Assembly: GCF_003594935.2 (NCBI RefSeq)
Contig: NZ_CP043342.1
Span: 2,976,001-3,040,000 of the forward strand
From: Enterobacter huaxiensis
GTDB taxonomy: Bacteria > Pseudomonadota > Gammaproteobacteria > Enterobacterales > Enterobacteriaceae
DNA: 64,000 bases
Direction: 5' to 3'
Each line of letters starts with the position of its first letter. Within the stretch, counting starts at the first letter, position 1. Below the pieces are notes generated by a model. That model was not told the origin of the DNA and made no database searches. It saw nothing but the letters and a program-made list of their open reading frames with translations. The translations under genes were made by a program, and so were the position numbers. Below are positions 13,947 to 22,440 of the stretch, piece after piece.

Positions 13947-14780
13947 ATGCAGCGCTTTTTGATCATTGTTGCAGTGTGCTTATTGAGCGGTTGTTTAACT
14001 GCTCCGCCTAAAGAAGCCGCTAAGCCAACATTAATGCCTCGGGCACAAAGCTATCGCGATTTAACCCATCTGCCGGTACCAACCGGTAAGATATTCGTCT
14101 CTGTTTATAACATTCAGGATGAAACCGGGCAGTTTAAACCGTACCCGGCAAGTAACTTCTCCACGGCCGTGCCGCAGAGTGCCACCGCCATGCTGGTTAC
14201 GGCGCTGAAGGATTCACGCTGGTTTATCCCTCTGGAACGACAAGGGCTACAAAATCTGCTGAATGAACGAAAAATTATTCGCGCCGCGCAGGAAAACGGA
14301 ACCGTTGGCGTGAATAACCGTATGCCGCTTCAGTCACTCACCGCAGCCAATATCATGGTGGAAGGCTCGATTATCGGCTACGAAAGTAACGTGAAATCAG
14401 GGGGAGCTGGAGCACGCTACTTTGGCATCGGGGCAGACACGCAGTATCAACTCGACCAGATTGCCGTCAACCTGCGCGTGGTTAACGTGAGCACGGGTGA
14501 GATCTTATCTTCCGTGAACACCAGTAAAACCATCCTCTCTTATGAGGTGCAGGCCGGGGTATTCCGCTTCATTGACTACCAGCGTTTGCTGGAGGGAGAG
14601 ATCGGGTATACCTCTAACGAGCCGGTGATGCTGTGTCTGATGTCGGCCATTGAAACCGGGGTTATCTTCCTGATTAACGATGGTATCGATCGCGGACTGT
14701 GGGATTTGCAGAATAAAAATGAAGTGAAAAATGAGGTTCTGGTGAAATACCGTGAGATGTCGGTTCCTCCGGAATCCTGA
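13947..14780 (+). CDS. csgG: Outer-membrane curli secretion channel CsgG
   Basis: Lipoprotein that forms the nonameric outer-membrane pore for curlin export. The lipobox is LLSGC (Cys16), followed by LTAPPKEAA and LMPRAQSYRDLTHLP. The 277-residue length and the C-terminal YREMSVPPES tail match E. coli. Last gene of csgDEFG, followed by a strong terminator. Confidence 0.97.
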   Translation: MQRFLIIVAVCLLSGCLTAPPKEAAKPTLMPRAQSYRDLTHLPVPTGKIFVSVYNIQDETGQFKPYPASNFSTAVPQSATAMLVTALKDSRWFIPLERQGLQNLLNERKIIRAAQENGTVGVNNRMPLQSLTAANIMVEGSIIGYESNVKSGGAGARYFGIGADTQYQLDQIAVNLRVVNVSTGEILSSVNTSKTILSYEVQAGVFRFIDYQRLLEGEIGYTSNEPVMLCLMSAIETGVIFLINDGIDRGLWDLQNKNEVKNEVLVKYREMSVPPES

Positions 14781-14792
14781 TCGGAAGCGCGT

Positions 14793-14825
14793 AAAAAAGG
14801 CGAGATCATCATCTCGCCTTTTTTT
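14793..14825. terminator. Bidirectional terminator between csgG and ycdZ
   Basis: Stem AAGGCGAGAT / ATCTCGCCTT with a 4-base loop, flanked by A6 on the left and a T run on the right. It serves both csgG (+) and ycdZ (-). Confidence 0.85.
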
Positions 14826-15306
14826 ATTCACTCACCGCGGTGACGTTTTGCGCCCTGCCCCGCCGGGCTGCCAGCCACAGGCCGCTGTTCTTCATGGCAT
14901 AGCCAAACAGCAGCCCCAGCGCCAGCGACGGCACCACCAGCTTCCAGTCGCCCTGTCCGGCAAAGGTTGCACAGGCGCCGATAAAGGTTCCGGGAACGAA
15001 CGACAGCAGCAGATGCTTCGCCTGCACACACATCAGGAAAGCCACAATCCCGGTCATGACATAGCCGAGGATCTCCAGATGCGGCGCCAGCGCGCTGCCT
15101 TTCATAATCACCAGCGCCCAGATAACACCGCTCATCATGGTGCAGCCAGAGATAAACAACCCTTTTACGCCACCCTGCGGGCAGGCAAAATAGGCCGTGC
15201 AGCCGAGGAACCCGGCCCAGCTCAGCAATCCGAGAGACACCGCCACCCATCCCCAGAGTCCTGAGAGAATGCCCGTTGTAAGTGCAATGCAAAGTAAGAT
15301 GTTCAT
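14824..15306 (-). CDS. ycdZ: Inner-membrane protein YcdZ (DUF1097)
   Basis: Predicted membrane protein of unknown function with about five helices. The N-terminus MNILLCIALTTGILSGLWGW and the block SWAGFLGCTAYFACPQGG match E. coli YcdZ. The ATG at 15306 gives 160 aa (E. coli 163); the frame is open to 15354 but the extra residues have no counterpart. An 11-bp inverted repeat ends on the first base of this start codon. No ribosome site is visible, which is unusual. Confidence 0.85.
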   Translation of the reverse strand: MNILLCIALTTGILSGLWGWVAVSLGLLSWAGFLGCTAYFACPQGGVKGLFISGCTMMSGVIWALVIMKGSALAPHLEILGYVMTGIVAFLMCVQAKHLLLSFVPGTFIGACATFAGQGDWKLVVPSLALGLLFGYAMKNSGLWLAARRGRAQNVTAVSE

Positions 15307-15333
15307 GGTGCGCATCTTAGCAGATGCGCACCA
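15306..15333 (-). promoter_or_regulatory. Perfect inverted repeat overlapping the ycdZ start
   Basis: TGGTGCGCATC, loop of 6, GATGCGCACCA. In the ycdZ transcript the last A of the hairpin is the A of the start codon, and the region where a ribosome site should be is inside the stem. It could be an operator or a translation-blocking hairpin. Confidence 0.6.
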
Positions 15334-15402
15334 GAGAAATGCGATCGGAAGCACATTACGTGCAAGTTGAAATGTATGCTTGCAGAAATTTTGTGATTTA
15401 CA

Positions 15403-15957
15403 TCACTCTTCGTTCTCTTCTTCCAGCTCGTCCCACATCGCGGCAATCGCGTCTCGCGTCAGCGGCGCCAGCGTTCTCCAGAATGGTGAGGTTGCGTGGG
15501 CTTCGACTTTGCCAAGGAACGTCCCGACCCACGGCAACAAATAGGTTTCGAACAGGGTTTGGATGGCTTCGTTTTCATCATCGCCCGCGTTATCTTCAAT
15601 CCACGACGCCGCCAGCAGCAGCGTACCGATGTGATCGGCCGGGGTGTCGGTCAGCGGCATACCGCGCTCTGAGAGAAACGCGCGCACTTCCGCTTCCGTT
15701 GTCCCTTCCTGCCACGCTGAGCGATACGGTGAGACGCGGCACTCGTCGCCCACAAAAAGCGCGTTGTAATCCGTGGAGATCTGCTGCATATCACAGCTTT
15801 TCTGCAACCGTTCCAGCAGTTCATCCTGTTCCAGCGGCCAGTTCTGCGCCAGCTTTCCTTCTCGGATCAGGGTAAAAAGCGGAACCAGCAGCGGGTCCTG
15901 CGGCTGGCGATAGTAAAGCGTACCCAGCACGCGGCAGAGGATGGAGAACTCATTCAT
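15403..15957 (-). CDS. ycdY: TorD/DmsD-family chaperone YcdY
   Basis: Redox-enzyme maturation-type chaperone of 184 residues, the same length as E. coli YcdY. In E. coli it stimulates YcdX by helping zinc loading and influences swarming. The all-helical sequence carries the family block YNALFVGDECRVSPYRSAW. It lies 20 bases downstream of ycdX on the same strand, so the two are co-transcribed. Confidence 0.93.
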   Translation of the reverse strand: MNEFSILCRVLGTLYYRQPQDPLLVPLFTLIREGKLAQNWPLEQDELLERLQKSCDMQQISTDYNALFVGDECRVSPYRSAWQEGTTEAEVRAFLSERGMPLTDTPADHIGTLLLAASWIEDNAGDDENEAIQTLFETYLLPWVGTFLGKVEAHATSPFWRTLAPLTRDAIAAMWDELEEENEE

Positions 15958-15977
15958 TTTTTTATTCCATTACACAA

Positions 15978-16715
15978 TTAAAGATCGGCAAATTCGTCAA
16001 TCGGCGCCATGCCGCGCGACTCGAGGAAATCGAGCATCCGGCGCGGCGTCACGTTCAGGATCCGCTCTTCCGGGAAATCCACGTCGTTAAGCACCTTCAG
16101 GCACTCGCTGAAATCACCCAGCGTAAACGCGGTATGTGAATCAGAACCGAGCGCCACCATTCCACCCGCATCACGCACGGCGGCAGCGACTTCGCGACAG
16201 TTGGCTTCACTGCCCTTTCGCGAATGCACGAAGGAAGAATTATTTATTTCCAGCGCCACGCGGTGTTTCGCCGCCGCCCGAGCGACAGCCTGAATATCAA
16301 TCGGATACTTAGGATTACCCGGATGGCTAATAATATGCACATTGCCGCTGGCAATGGTGGCAATCATCGCCGCCGTGTTGGTTTCTTTATCCTGCGGCGC
16401 GAAGACCGGTTCGTGGAAACCGGCGAGGATCAGGTCTAACGAGGTCAGCATCGGACCGGTGCAGTCGATTTCACCGTCGGTATTTTTGATGTTCGCTTCG
16501 ATGCCCCGAAGTATCCCGACGCCGTCCACAAGGCGTGGCCAGATACGCATGTTCACAAAATGCCAGTAGTGCGGCGCATCCGCCATATCCGGGCCATGAT
16601 CGGTAATCGCAAACAGCGTGATGCCTTTACGCTTTGCCTGGGCGATATAATCATGGAGGTTACTGTACGCGTGGGTACTGGCGACGGTGTGCATATGCAG
16701 GTCAACGGGATACAT
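15978..16715 (-). CDS. ycdX: PHP-domain zinc phosphatase YcdX
   Basis: TIM-barrel-like PHP phosphoesterase with a trinuclear zinc site. Metal ligands are visible: DLHMHT (H7, H9), ITDHGPD, GIEANI, HISHPGNP and the late GSDSHT. The 245-residue protein is colinear with E. coli YcdX (245). First gene of ycdXY; it is needed for swarming in E. coli. Confidence 0.94.
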   Translation of the reverse strand: MYPVDLHMHTVASTHAYSNLHDYIAQAKRKGITLFAITDHGPDMADAPHYWHFVNMRIWPRLVDGVGILRGIEANIKNTDGEIDCTGPMLTSLDLILAGFHEPVFAPQDKETNTAAMIATIASGNVHIISHPGNPKYPIDIQAVARAAAKHRVALEINNSSFVHSRKGSEANCREVAAAVRDAGGMVALGSDSHTAFTLGDFSECLKVLNDVDFPEERILNVTPRRMLDFLESRGMAPIDEFADL

Positions 16716-16774
16716 CTTTTTCTCCTCTGCGTTTTTTCCAAAGGATAGCAGTTATCGGCATCGAATATTAGCAA

Positions 16775-16796
16775 AAACCCGGCAATCGCCGGGTTT
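16775..16796 (-). terminator. Terminator after ghrA
   Basis: AAACCCGGC, 4-base loop, GCCGGGTTT, just past the ghrA stop at 16800. In the minus-strand transcript it is followed by TTGC, so the U run is weak. Confidence 0.6.
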
Positions 16797-16799
16797 CTC

Positions 16800-17738
16800 T
16801 CAGTAGCCTCGCTGTCTGTTGACCTGCCCGGTGACCGCGTTACCCTTTTCCATCTCGCTGATAGTATTAGAGATGTAGGCTACCGCCTCTGCCGGACGCG
16901 TCACGGCGGCCACGTGCGGCGTCATCGCCACGCGCGGGTGTGCCCACAGCGGGCTTTCCGCTGGCAGCGGCTCGCGGCTATACACATCCAGCATCGCGCC
17001 TTTTAGCTTTCCGCTGTCGAGGGCCTTCAGCAAATCACCCTCTACCAGATGCACGCCGCGCGCGAGATTCATTAAATAGCTCCCGTCGGCCAGCTGATTC
17101 AGGAGCGTAGTGTTAATGATGCCCACCGTTTCTGCCGTGTTTGGCAACAGGTTAATCAGCACGCGGGTGCCTTTCAGGAATGCCGGGAGTTCATCGGTTC
17201 CGGCAAAACTCTCGACGCCGGGGTAGTCCTTGCGGCTGCGGCTCCAGCAGCGCAGCGGGAATCCCCACGGCGCAAGCGCTTCAGCCACTTTTGAGCCCAG
17301 CACGCCCGCACCGAGAATGCCAATAGTAAACTCGTCGCGCTGATAGTCCGGAAGCGGCTCCCAGCGGGATTGCTGTTTAAAGGCCTGATAATCATCAAAG
17401 CGGCGGAACCAGTGCAGCACCTGGCTCACGGCGTATTCCTGCATCTGCTGGCCCATTCCCGTATCTTCAAGGCGGAACAGCGGGATCTCTTCAGGCAACA
17501 TTTCAGGGTGGGCTTTCAGTTTACTCAGAATTGAATCAACGCCCGCCCCCAGGGCGAAAACCGCTTTCAGCCTGCGCCCCTGAAGCATTTCAACCGGCGG
17601 ATGCCAGACCAGCGCATAGTCTGCATGTTCGTTATCGCCGCGCTTCCACTCGCGTACGCGTGCGCCGGGCAGCGCTGCCGAAAGCGCGTCAATCCAGTAA
17701 GCGGTATCAAACGTAGGGTGATAGAAGATAATATCCAT
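16800..17738 (-). CDS. ghrA: Glyoxylate/hydroxypyruvate reductase A
   Basis: NADPH-dependent D-2-hydroxyacid dehydrogenase that reduces glyoxylate and hydroxypyruvate. The Rossmann motif GAGVLG is at 143-148. The catalytic R227 (LARGVH), E256 (SREPLP) and H275 (TPHVAA) are all present. The ATG at 17738 has AGGA 6 bases upstream and gives 312 residues, as in E. coli; the ATG 6 bases earlier abuts the site. It sits beside a tRNA-Ser gene as in E. coli. Confidence 0.96.
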   Translation of the reverse strand: MDIIFYHPTFDTAYWIDALSAALPGARVREWKRGDNEHADYALVWHPPVEMLQGRRLKAVFALGAGVDSILSKLKAHPEMLPEEIPLFRLEDTGMGQQMQEYAVSQVLHWFRRFDDYQAFKQQSRWEPLPDYQRDEFTIGILGAGVLGSKVAEALAPWGFPLRCWSRSRKDYPGVESFAGTDELPAFLKGTRVLINLLPNTAETVGIINTTLLNQLADGSYLMNLARGVHLVEGDLLKALDSGKLKGAMLDVYSREPLPAESPLWAHPRVAMTPHVAAVTRPAEAVAYISNTISEMEKGNAVTGQVNRQRGY

Positions 17739-17970
17739 AGTCATTCCTGCCTTTTATTGCGCCGTTTTGTTTTCATTTTCAAGTGGATTGCCAGCATAAC
17801 AAATTTATTGGGAAACCGCGTTGCTGATAAAAGAGGCGCTTTGTGCACATTTAGGAATCAGGTTGCCTGAAGTTTGTCTAAACGCGCTAAATTACTGAAA
17901 AAGTGAGTTGACGGCGGTTCGGGTTTTCCTTACATTAGCGCCCGTCCCGGCAACAACGGGATGACAATAT

Positions 17971-18058
17971 GGTGAGGTGTCCGAGTGGCTGAAGGAGCAC
18001 GCCTGGAAAGTGTGTATACGGCAACGTATCGGGGGTTCGAATCCCCCCCTCACCGCCA
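17971..18058 (+). tRNA. serX: tRNA-Ser (anticodon GGA), copy 1
   Basis: An 88-base class II tRNA with long variable arm and encoded CCA end. The 3' acceptor CTCACC pairs with 5' GGTGAG. Anticodon GGA is at 18005-18007. It is nearly identical to E. coli serX/serW and has the same place beside ghrA. Confidence 0.97.
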
Positions 18059-18070
18059 TATTTGAAGAAG

Positions 18071-18099
18071 AGCCCGCATGAAAATGCGGGCTTTTTTTT
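18071..18099 (+). terminator. Terminator after tRNA-Ser copy 1
   Basis: AGCCCGCAT / ATGCGGGCT stem with loop GAAA and a run of eight T. Confidence 0.9.
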
Positions 18100-18157
18100 C
18101 GCATATTGCATTTATGCAGGGTGGGATTCGAACTTTGAGACTTCCTGCGCTCTTTAT

Positions 18158-18187
18158 GTCGGGTGGCGCTGCGCTTACCCGACCTAC
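18158..18187. repeat. REP-type palindromic repeat
   Basis: GTCGGGTGGCGCTGCGC then TTACCCGACCTAC, immediately before the end of the LysR gene. Same family as the copies at 27739 and 56591. Confidence 0.8.
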
Positions 18188-18193
18188 AAAGAA

Positions 18194-19099
18194 TTATTCT
18201 TCTACCATCCGCGCATACTCTTCGATAAGAAAATCAACCAGCGTCCTGACCGACGGCAGAAGACCGCGCCGCGAAGGATAAACCGCGTGAATCACTTCCC
18301 GTCGGGGTTCCCACGCGTCCAGCACCCGTACCAGTTCCCCTGACGCAAGCTGATCCTTCACCATCAAAATCGGCAACTGCACAACGCCTACGCCCGCTAT
18401 CGCCGCTTCCCGCAGTGCCAGCATGTCGGTGGTAATAAAGCGCGGTGCGTAGTGGATCTCCGCTTTCGCCCCCTCTGGACCACTGAGTTCCCATTTATGC
18501 ACCTGCTTCCCGGCCCCCATGCTCAAACCGGGCCATTCACTGAGTTCAGAAGGCATGCGAGGTTTACCCATACGTTCAACTAGCTGCGGCCCCGCCACCA
18601 GGCAGTGTCCCCTGTCAGCCAGCACTCTTAACACCAGATCGCTGTCGTCAAAGGGCCGCGGGCGCACGCGGATCGCCACATCAACCCCTTCACCGACCAA
18701 ATCAACGCGTCGGTTAGTGGCCTCAAGCTGAAGGTTAATCCCCGGGTAGCGCGCCATAAACCTCGCCAGCATCGGCCCCACGTGAACGTGCAGCAGCGTC
18801 ACCGGGCAGGTGATCCTCACGATGCCGCGCGGCTCGGCCTGCAGTGCCGCCACGGCCTCCTCCGCGGCTTCCGCTTCCACCAGCATCGCTTTACAGTGCT
18901 GATAGAACGTCTGCCCCACCTCCGTCACCGTGAACTGCCTCGTGGTCCGGTGTATTAACCGCACGCCAAGCCGCTCTTCCAGCTGTGCAATACGTCGGCT
19001 CAGCTTGGACTTGGGCTGATCGAGCGCCCTCCCCGCCGCCGCAAAGCCACCGTGCTCGACCACCTTCACAAACCACACGAAGTCATTGAGATCCTGCAT
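18194..19099 (-). CDS. LysR-family regulator divergent from a pirin gene
   Basis: The N-terminal winged HTH (about residues 1-60) has VKVVEHGGFAAAGRALDQPK and LSRRIAQLEERLGVRLIHR. The effector domain (about 90-295) includes GVDVAIRVRP and VGVVQLP. The 301-residue length is typical. It diverges from the pirin gene, with a palindrome at 19125-19147 in the 109-bp gap, so it probably controls that gene and the following hydrolase. The effector cannot be told from sequence. GAGG lies just ahead of the ATG at 19099. Confidence 0.9.
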   Translation of the reverse strand: MQDLNDFVWFVKVVEHGGFAAAGRALDQPKSKLSRRIAQLEERLGVRLIHRTTRQFTVTEVGQTFYQHCKAMLVEAEAAEEAVAALQAEPRGIVRITCPVTLLHVHVGPMLARFMARYPGINLQLEATNRRVDLVGEGVDVAIRVRPRPFDDSDLVLRVLADRGHCLVAGPQLVERMGKPRMPSELSEWPGLSMGAGKQVHKWELSGPEGAKAEIHYAPRFITTDMLALREAAIAGVGVVQLPILMVKDQLASGELVRVLDAWEPRREVIHAVYPSRRGLLPSVRTLVDFLIEEYARMVEE

Positions 19100-19124
19100 A
19101 AACCCTCATCGTTCCATATTCAGA

Positions 19125-19147
19125 ACAGTGAATGTCATTTTCACTGT
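19125..19147. promoter_or_regulatory. Candidate LysR operator
   Basis: ACAGTGAA, 7 bases, TTCACTGT: a perfect 8-bp inverted repeat between the LysR gene and the pirin gene, the usual place for a LysR recognition site. Confidence 0.55.
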
Positions 19148-19208
19148 CTACCGGAATATTAACCCTGAATATAAGCTAATTACATCAACAGAACATCAGG
19201 AGTTAATC

Positions 19209-20069
19209 ATGAAAAACGTAACAGGTGTTTATACCGCCCCCCGCCAGCACTGGGTCGGAGACGGCTTCCCGGTGCGTTCGATGTTTTCTTATCAGACACA
19301 AGGCGAATCCCTCAGCCCTTTCCTGCTGCTGGACTACGCGGGCCCGCACGCCTTCCCGACGGACGGTGCGAAACGCGGCGTCGGGCAACATCCGCATCGC
19401 GGTTTTGAAACGGTCACCATCGTCTACGCCGGCGAGGTGGAGCATCGTGACTCAACGGGCAAAGGCGGCGTGATTGGCCCCGGCGACGTGCAGTGGATGA
19501 CGGCTGGCGCGGGCATTCTTCACGAAGAGTTCCACTCCCGCGCGTTCTCCGAGAAAGGGGGCGAGCTGAAAATGATGCAGCTGTGGGTCAACCTGCCCGC
19601 CAAAGACAAAATGGCCGCACCCGGCTACCAGAGCATTACAAAAGGGGACATCCCGACGGTAGCACTGCCGGACAACGGAGGAACGCTGCGGGTTATTGCG
19701 GGTCGCTACGACGACGCAACCGGCCCTGCTCACACCTTCTCGCCGCTGAACGTCTGGGACATGACGCTGAACCAGGGAAGCCATCTCACGCTCAATCAGC
19801 CCGACGGCTGGAGCACGGCGCTGGTTGTGCTGGAAGGCAACATCACGGTGAACGGGACGGCTAAGGCGGGAGAAGCACAGATGGTCGTGCTGAGCCAGGC
19901 AGGCAGCAAACTGCATCTGGAGGCCAGCAGCGATGCCAAAGTGCTGCTGATGGCCGGCGAGCCGCTGAATGAACCCATCGTGGGCTATGGCCCATTTGTG
20001 ATGAACAGTAAAAGCGAAATCAACGAAGCCATTCGTGATTTCAACTCCGGCCGCTTCGGCCAGATCTGA
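19209..20069 (+). CDS. Pirin-family cupin protein (YhhW-like)
   Basis: Bicupin of the pirin group, some members of which have quercetin 2,3-dioxygenase activity. The four metal ligands of the N-terminal cupin are intact: H61 and H63 in [10 protein letters not shown]105 and E107 in GILHEEFHS. The ATG at 19209 has AGGAG 6 bases upstream and gives 286 residues; the frame runs open to 19086 but without a site. Twenty bases separate it from the isochorismatase-like gene, so they form one operon. Substrate unknown. Confidence 0.9.
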   Translation: MKNVTGVYTAPRQHWVGDGFPVRSMFSYQTQGESLSPFLLLDYAGPHAFPTDGAKRGVGQHPHRGFETVTIVYAGEVEHRDSTGKGGVIGPGDVQWMTAGAGILHEEFHSRAFSEKGGELKMMQLWVNLPAKDKMAAPGYQSITKGDIPTVALPDNGGTLRVIAGRYDDATGPAHTFSPLNVWDMTLNQGSHLTLNQPDGWSTALVVLEGNITVNGTAKAGEAQMVVLSQAGSKLHLEASSDAKVLLMAGEPLNEPIVGYGPFVMNSKSEINEAIRDFNSGRFGQI

Positions 20070-20089
20070 GCATAGTAAAGGAGAAGAAG

Positions 20090-20767
20090 ATGTCTACACC
20101 TGCGAATTTTAACGGCGCGCGTCCGGTCATTGATGTAAACGATGCGGTGATGCTGCTTATTGACCACCAGAGCGGGCTGTTCCAGACCGTCGGTGATATG
20201 CCAATGCCGGAACTGCGGGCTCGCGCTGCGGCGCTGGCCAAAATCGCTACCCTGGCAAAGATCCCGGTGATTACCACCGCGTCCGTTCCGCAAGGGCCAA
20301 ACGGACCGCTGATCCCCGAGATCCACGCGAATGCGCCCCACGCGCAGTATGTTGCCCGTAAAGGCGAAATCAACGCCTGGGATAATCCGGAATTCGTTGC
20401 GGCGGTTAAGGCTACCGGACGGAAAACGCTGATTATTGCAGGCACTATCACCAGCGTTTGCATGGCGTTTCCCTCGATTAGTGCGGTAGCTGATGGCTAC
20501 AAAGTGTTTGCAGTAATCGATGCCTCCGGCACCTACAGCAAAATGGCGCAGGAGGTCACCCTGGCACGCGTGGTGCAGGCCGGCGTGGTACCGATGGACA
20601 CCGCGGCCGTCGCCTCTGAAATTCAGCGGACATGGAACCGTGAGGACGCGGCTGAGTGGGCTGAGGTGTACACCCACATCTTCCCTGCTTATCAGCTGCT
20701 GATCGAAAGCTACGGCAAAGCGCAGGAGGTGGTAAAAAACAGCGAAGCGCTCGATTCACAGCGTTAA
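20090..20767 (+). CDS. Isochorismatase-family cysteine hydrolase (YcaC-like)
   Basis: Alpha/beta hydrolase of the cysteine-hydrolase (isochorismatase-like) superfamily, 225 residues. The catalytic triad is visible: D25 (LLIDHQSGL), K91 (ARKGEINAW) and C124 (TITSVCMAF). It resembles YcaC, whose physiological substrate is unknown. An AAAGGAG site precedes the ATG. Co-transcribed with the pirin gene. It differs from the other family members in this window, RutB (52244) and the 35976 protein. Confidence 0.88.
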   Translation: MSTPANFNGARPVIDVNDAVMLLIDHQSGLFQTVGDMPMPELRARAAALAKIATLAKIPVITTASVPQGPNGPLIPEIHANAPHAQYVARKGEINAWDNPEFVAAVKATGRKTLIIAGTITSVCMAFPSISAVADGYKVFAVIDASGTYSKMAQEVTLARVVQAGVVPMDTAAVASEIQRTWNREDAAEWAEVYTHIFPAYQLLIESYGKAQEVVKNSEALDSQR

Positions 20768-20903
20768 TCATGCATTGTGCGGCATTAGCTGATTAAGGCT
20801 TAACCGAACAGGCACGAATGCTGAAAATCTGCTTGACCGTTTTAGCGCAACTCCCTATAGTAGCGCCCCGTTGCCCCCCAAGCGGTCAGGCAGCAAAAAA
20901 AAC

Positions 20904-20991
20904 GGTGAGGTGTCCGAGTGGCTGAAGGAGCACGCCTGGAAAGTGTGTATACGGCAACGTATCGAGGGTTCGAACCCCTCTCTCACCGCCA
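20904..20991 (+). tRNA. serW: tRNA-Ser (anticodon GGA), copy 2
   Basis: 88 bases, identical to copy 1 except in the T-stem (GAGGG / CCCTC in place of GGGGG / CCCCC). Anticodon GGA at 20938-20940, encoded CCA. The symbol follows E. coli naming of the second copy and is an assumption. Confidence 0.96.
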
Positions 20992-21004
20992 CATTATAAA
21001 GAAG

Positions 21005-21034
21005 AGCTCGCATGAAAATGCGGGCTTTTTTTTT
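21005..21034 (+). terminator. Terminator after tRNA-Ser copy 2
   Basis: Same hairpin as behind copy 1 (one mismatch in the stem) followed by a run of T. The shared downstream sequence means the duplicated unit is longer than the tRNA. Confidence 0.85.
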
Positions 21035-21059
21035 GCTATATGCCACTCGATGTGGCCTG

Positions 21060-21098
21060 AGCCCCTCACCCCAACCCTCTCCCCAAGGGAGAGGGAAT
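21060..21098. repeat. CCCTCACCCCAACCCTCTCCC-type palindrome
   Basis: CCCTCACCCCAACCCTCTCC followed by CCAAGGGAGAGGG, an intergenic palindrome common in enteric genomes. A related copy in inverse order lies at 34197-34235. Confidence 0.7.
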
Positions 21099-21114
21099 AA
21101 AATGCACAAAAAAC

Positions 21115-21135
21115 AAAGCCCGGTTTCCCGGGCCT
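21115..21135 (-). terminator. Terminator after phoH
   Basis: On the minus strand AAGGCCCGG / CCGGGCTT forms a stem followed by TGTTTTTTGTG, just past the phoH stop at 21153. Confidence 0.75.
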
Positions 21136-21152
21136 TGGACGCAACATCACAT

Positions 21153-22217
21153 TTAGTAGTACGCTTGCAGCGTGCGCTGGCAGAGCGCCGAACGCACGCA
21201 GTCGTCTTTGGTGAAGCGGACTACCCCAATCATCTCATCTTCCTCAAAACGTGACATCGCGTCGCTCAACCCGGATTTGACGCCGGACGGCAGGTCACAC
21301 TGGGTAATATCGCCGTTAACGATAACCGTCACGTTCTCCCCGAGGCGCGTTAAAAACATCTTCATTTGCGCAGCGGTCACGTTCTGAGCCTCGTCAAGAA
21401 TGACGACCGCATTTTCAAATGTACGTCCGCGCATATAGGCGAACGGCGCGATTTCCACCTTGCCAATCTCTGGCCGCAGGCAGTACTGCATAAAGGATGC
21501 ACCCAGTCGCTTCACCAGCACGTCATAGACGGGCCGGAAGTACGGGGCAAACTTCTCCGAAATGTCTCCGGGCAAGAAGCCGAGATCTTCATCAGCTTGC
21601 AGTACCGGACGGGTGACGATAATTCTCTCCACGTCCTTATGGATCAGCGCCTCTGCTGCTTTAGCTGCGCTGATCCAGGTTTTCCCGCAGCCGGCTTCAC
21701 CGGTCGCAAAGATTAGCTGTTTACTCTCGATAGCATTCAGGTAGTGCGCCTGAGCTTCATTGCGGGCCACAATTGGAGATGCATCACGGCTGTCCCGCGC
21801 CATGCCAATTGATTCAACGCCACTCATCTGCACAAGCGAGGTGACCGATTCTTCTTCACGCTGTTTATGGCTGCGTGAATCCCGTCTCAGCACACGTTTT
21901 GCTTCGCGACGAGCTTTGATCACTGCTTTTTGTCTTCCCATGGATAGCACCTTGAGTTGTTGGTATTCATCACACGCGCCGGCTTCGGCACGATTATGCG
22001 CACGAACATCAGAGGGTTGGCTTCCTTGTAAGCCATTGCTTGCTTTTCCGGATGACGATACAGAACAGCTACGCGCACCGTTTTGCACGTCGGTAGAATG
22101 CGATTCTTGAGGAGAGGGGGTGGATTTTGTGGTGAGGAAATCGCTGCCGGAGTCAGAGCCTCCGCGCCGGGTGCTGCGGTTGTTATGTTTACCATGTCCA
22201 GTACAGGACGCAACCAT
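21153..22217 (-). CDS. phoH: PhoH, phosphate-starvation-inducible ATPase
   Basis: Cytoplasmic P-loop ATPase of the PhoH group, likely linked to RNA metabolism. Walker A GEAGCGKT is at 173-180 and Walker B VVILDEAQ at 271-278. The 354-residue reading matches the long E. coli PhoH along its length. There are two candidate starts with good ribosome sites: 22217 (GGAG 7 bases before) and M93 at 21941 (AAGGTG 6 bases before), the latter giving a 262-aa core protein. The N-terminal 92 residues are Ser/Gly-rich and low in complexity. Confidence 0.93.
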   Translation of the reverse strand: MVASCTGHGKHNNRSTRRGGSDSGSDFLTTKSTPSPQESHSTDVQNGARSCSVSSSGKASNGLQGSQPSDVRAHNRAEAGACDEYQQLKVLSMGRQKAVIKARREAKRVLRRDSRSHKQREEESVTSLVQMSGVESIGMARDSRDASPIVARNEAQAHYLNAIESKQLIFATGEAGCGKTWISAAKAAEALIHKDVERIIVTRPVLQADEDLGFLPGDISEKFAPYFRPVYDVLVKRLGASFMQYCLRPEIGKVEIAPFAYMRGRTFENAVVILDEAQNVTAAQMKMFLTRLGENVTVIVNGDITQCDLPSGVKSGLSDAMSRFEEDEMIGVVRFTKDDCVRSALCQRTLQAYY

Positions 22218-22357
22218 TCGCGATCTCCATAGTGATTCAGCATCACTGCCGGGTACTACCGCTGTCTTATCTTAAGTACATCAGGAGTTATCATAAATGC
22301 AACATTTATTTTACCTGAATGCAACTTTTAAGACTGCACCTGCAGTGGATTCAGTCT

Positions 22358-22375
22358 TCTATAGAAATATTACAG
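22358..22375 (-). promoter_or_regulatory. Possible degenerate Pho box upstream of phoH
   Basis: On the minus strand CTGTAAT, 4 bases, CTATAGA has the 11-bp period of a Pho box (CTGTCAT direct repeats) but several mismatches. It lies about 140 bases before the long phoH start. Confidence 0.25.
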
Positions 22376-22410
22376 AAATATAACAACAAGATAGTCATAT
22401 GAAAAAATAA

Positions 22411-22436
22411 TGTCCCCGCGACCTCTCGCAGGGACA
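22411..22436 (-). terminator. Terminator after the efeUOB operon
   Basis: On the minus strand TGTCCCTGCGA / TCGCGGGGACA forms a stem (one mismatch) followed by TTATTTTTT, 5 bases after the efeB stop. Confidence 0.85.
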
Positions 22437-22440
22437 ATTA

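Noticed and set aside
17892..18104. Minus-strand ORF over tRNA-Ser copy 1, and the like at 20855-21109
   Set aside because: Translations of tRNA sequence (GGFEPPIRCRIHTFQACSFS); a known annotation artefact.
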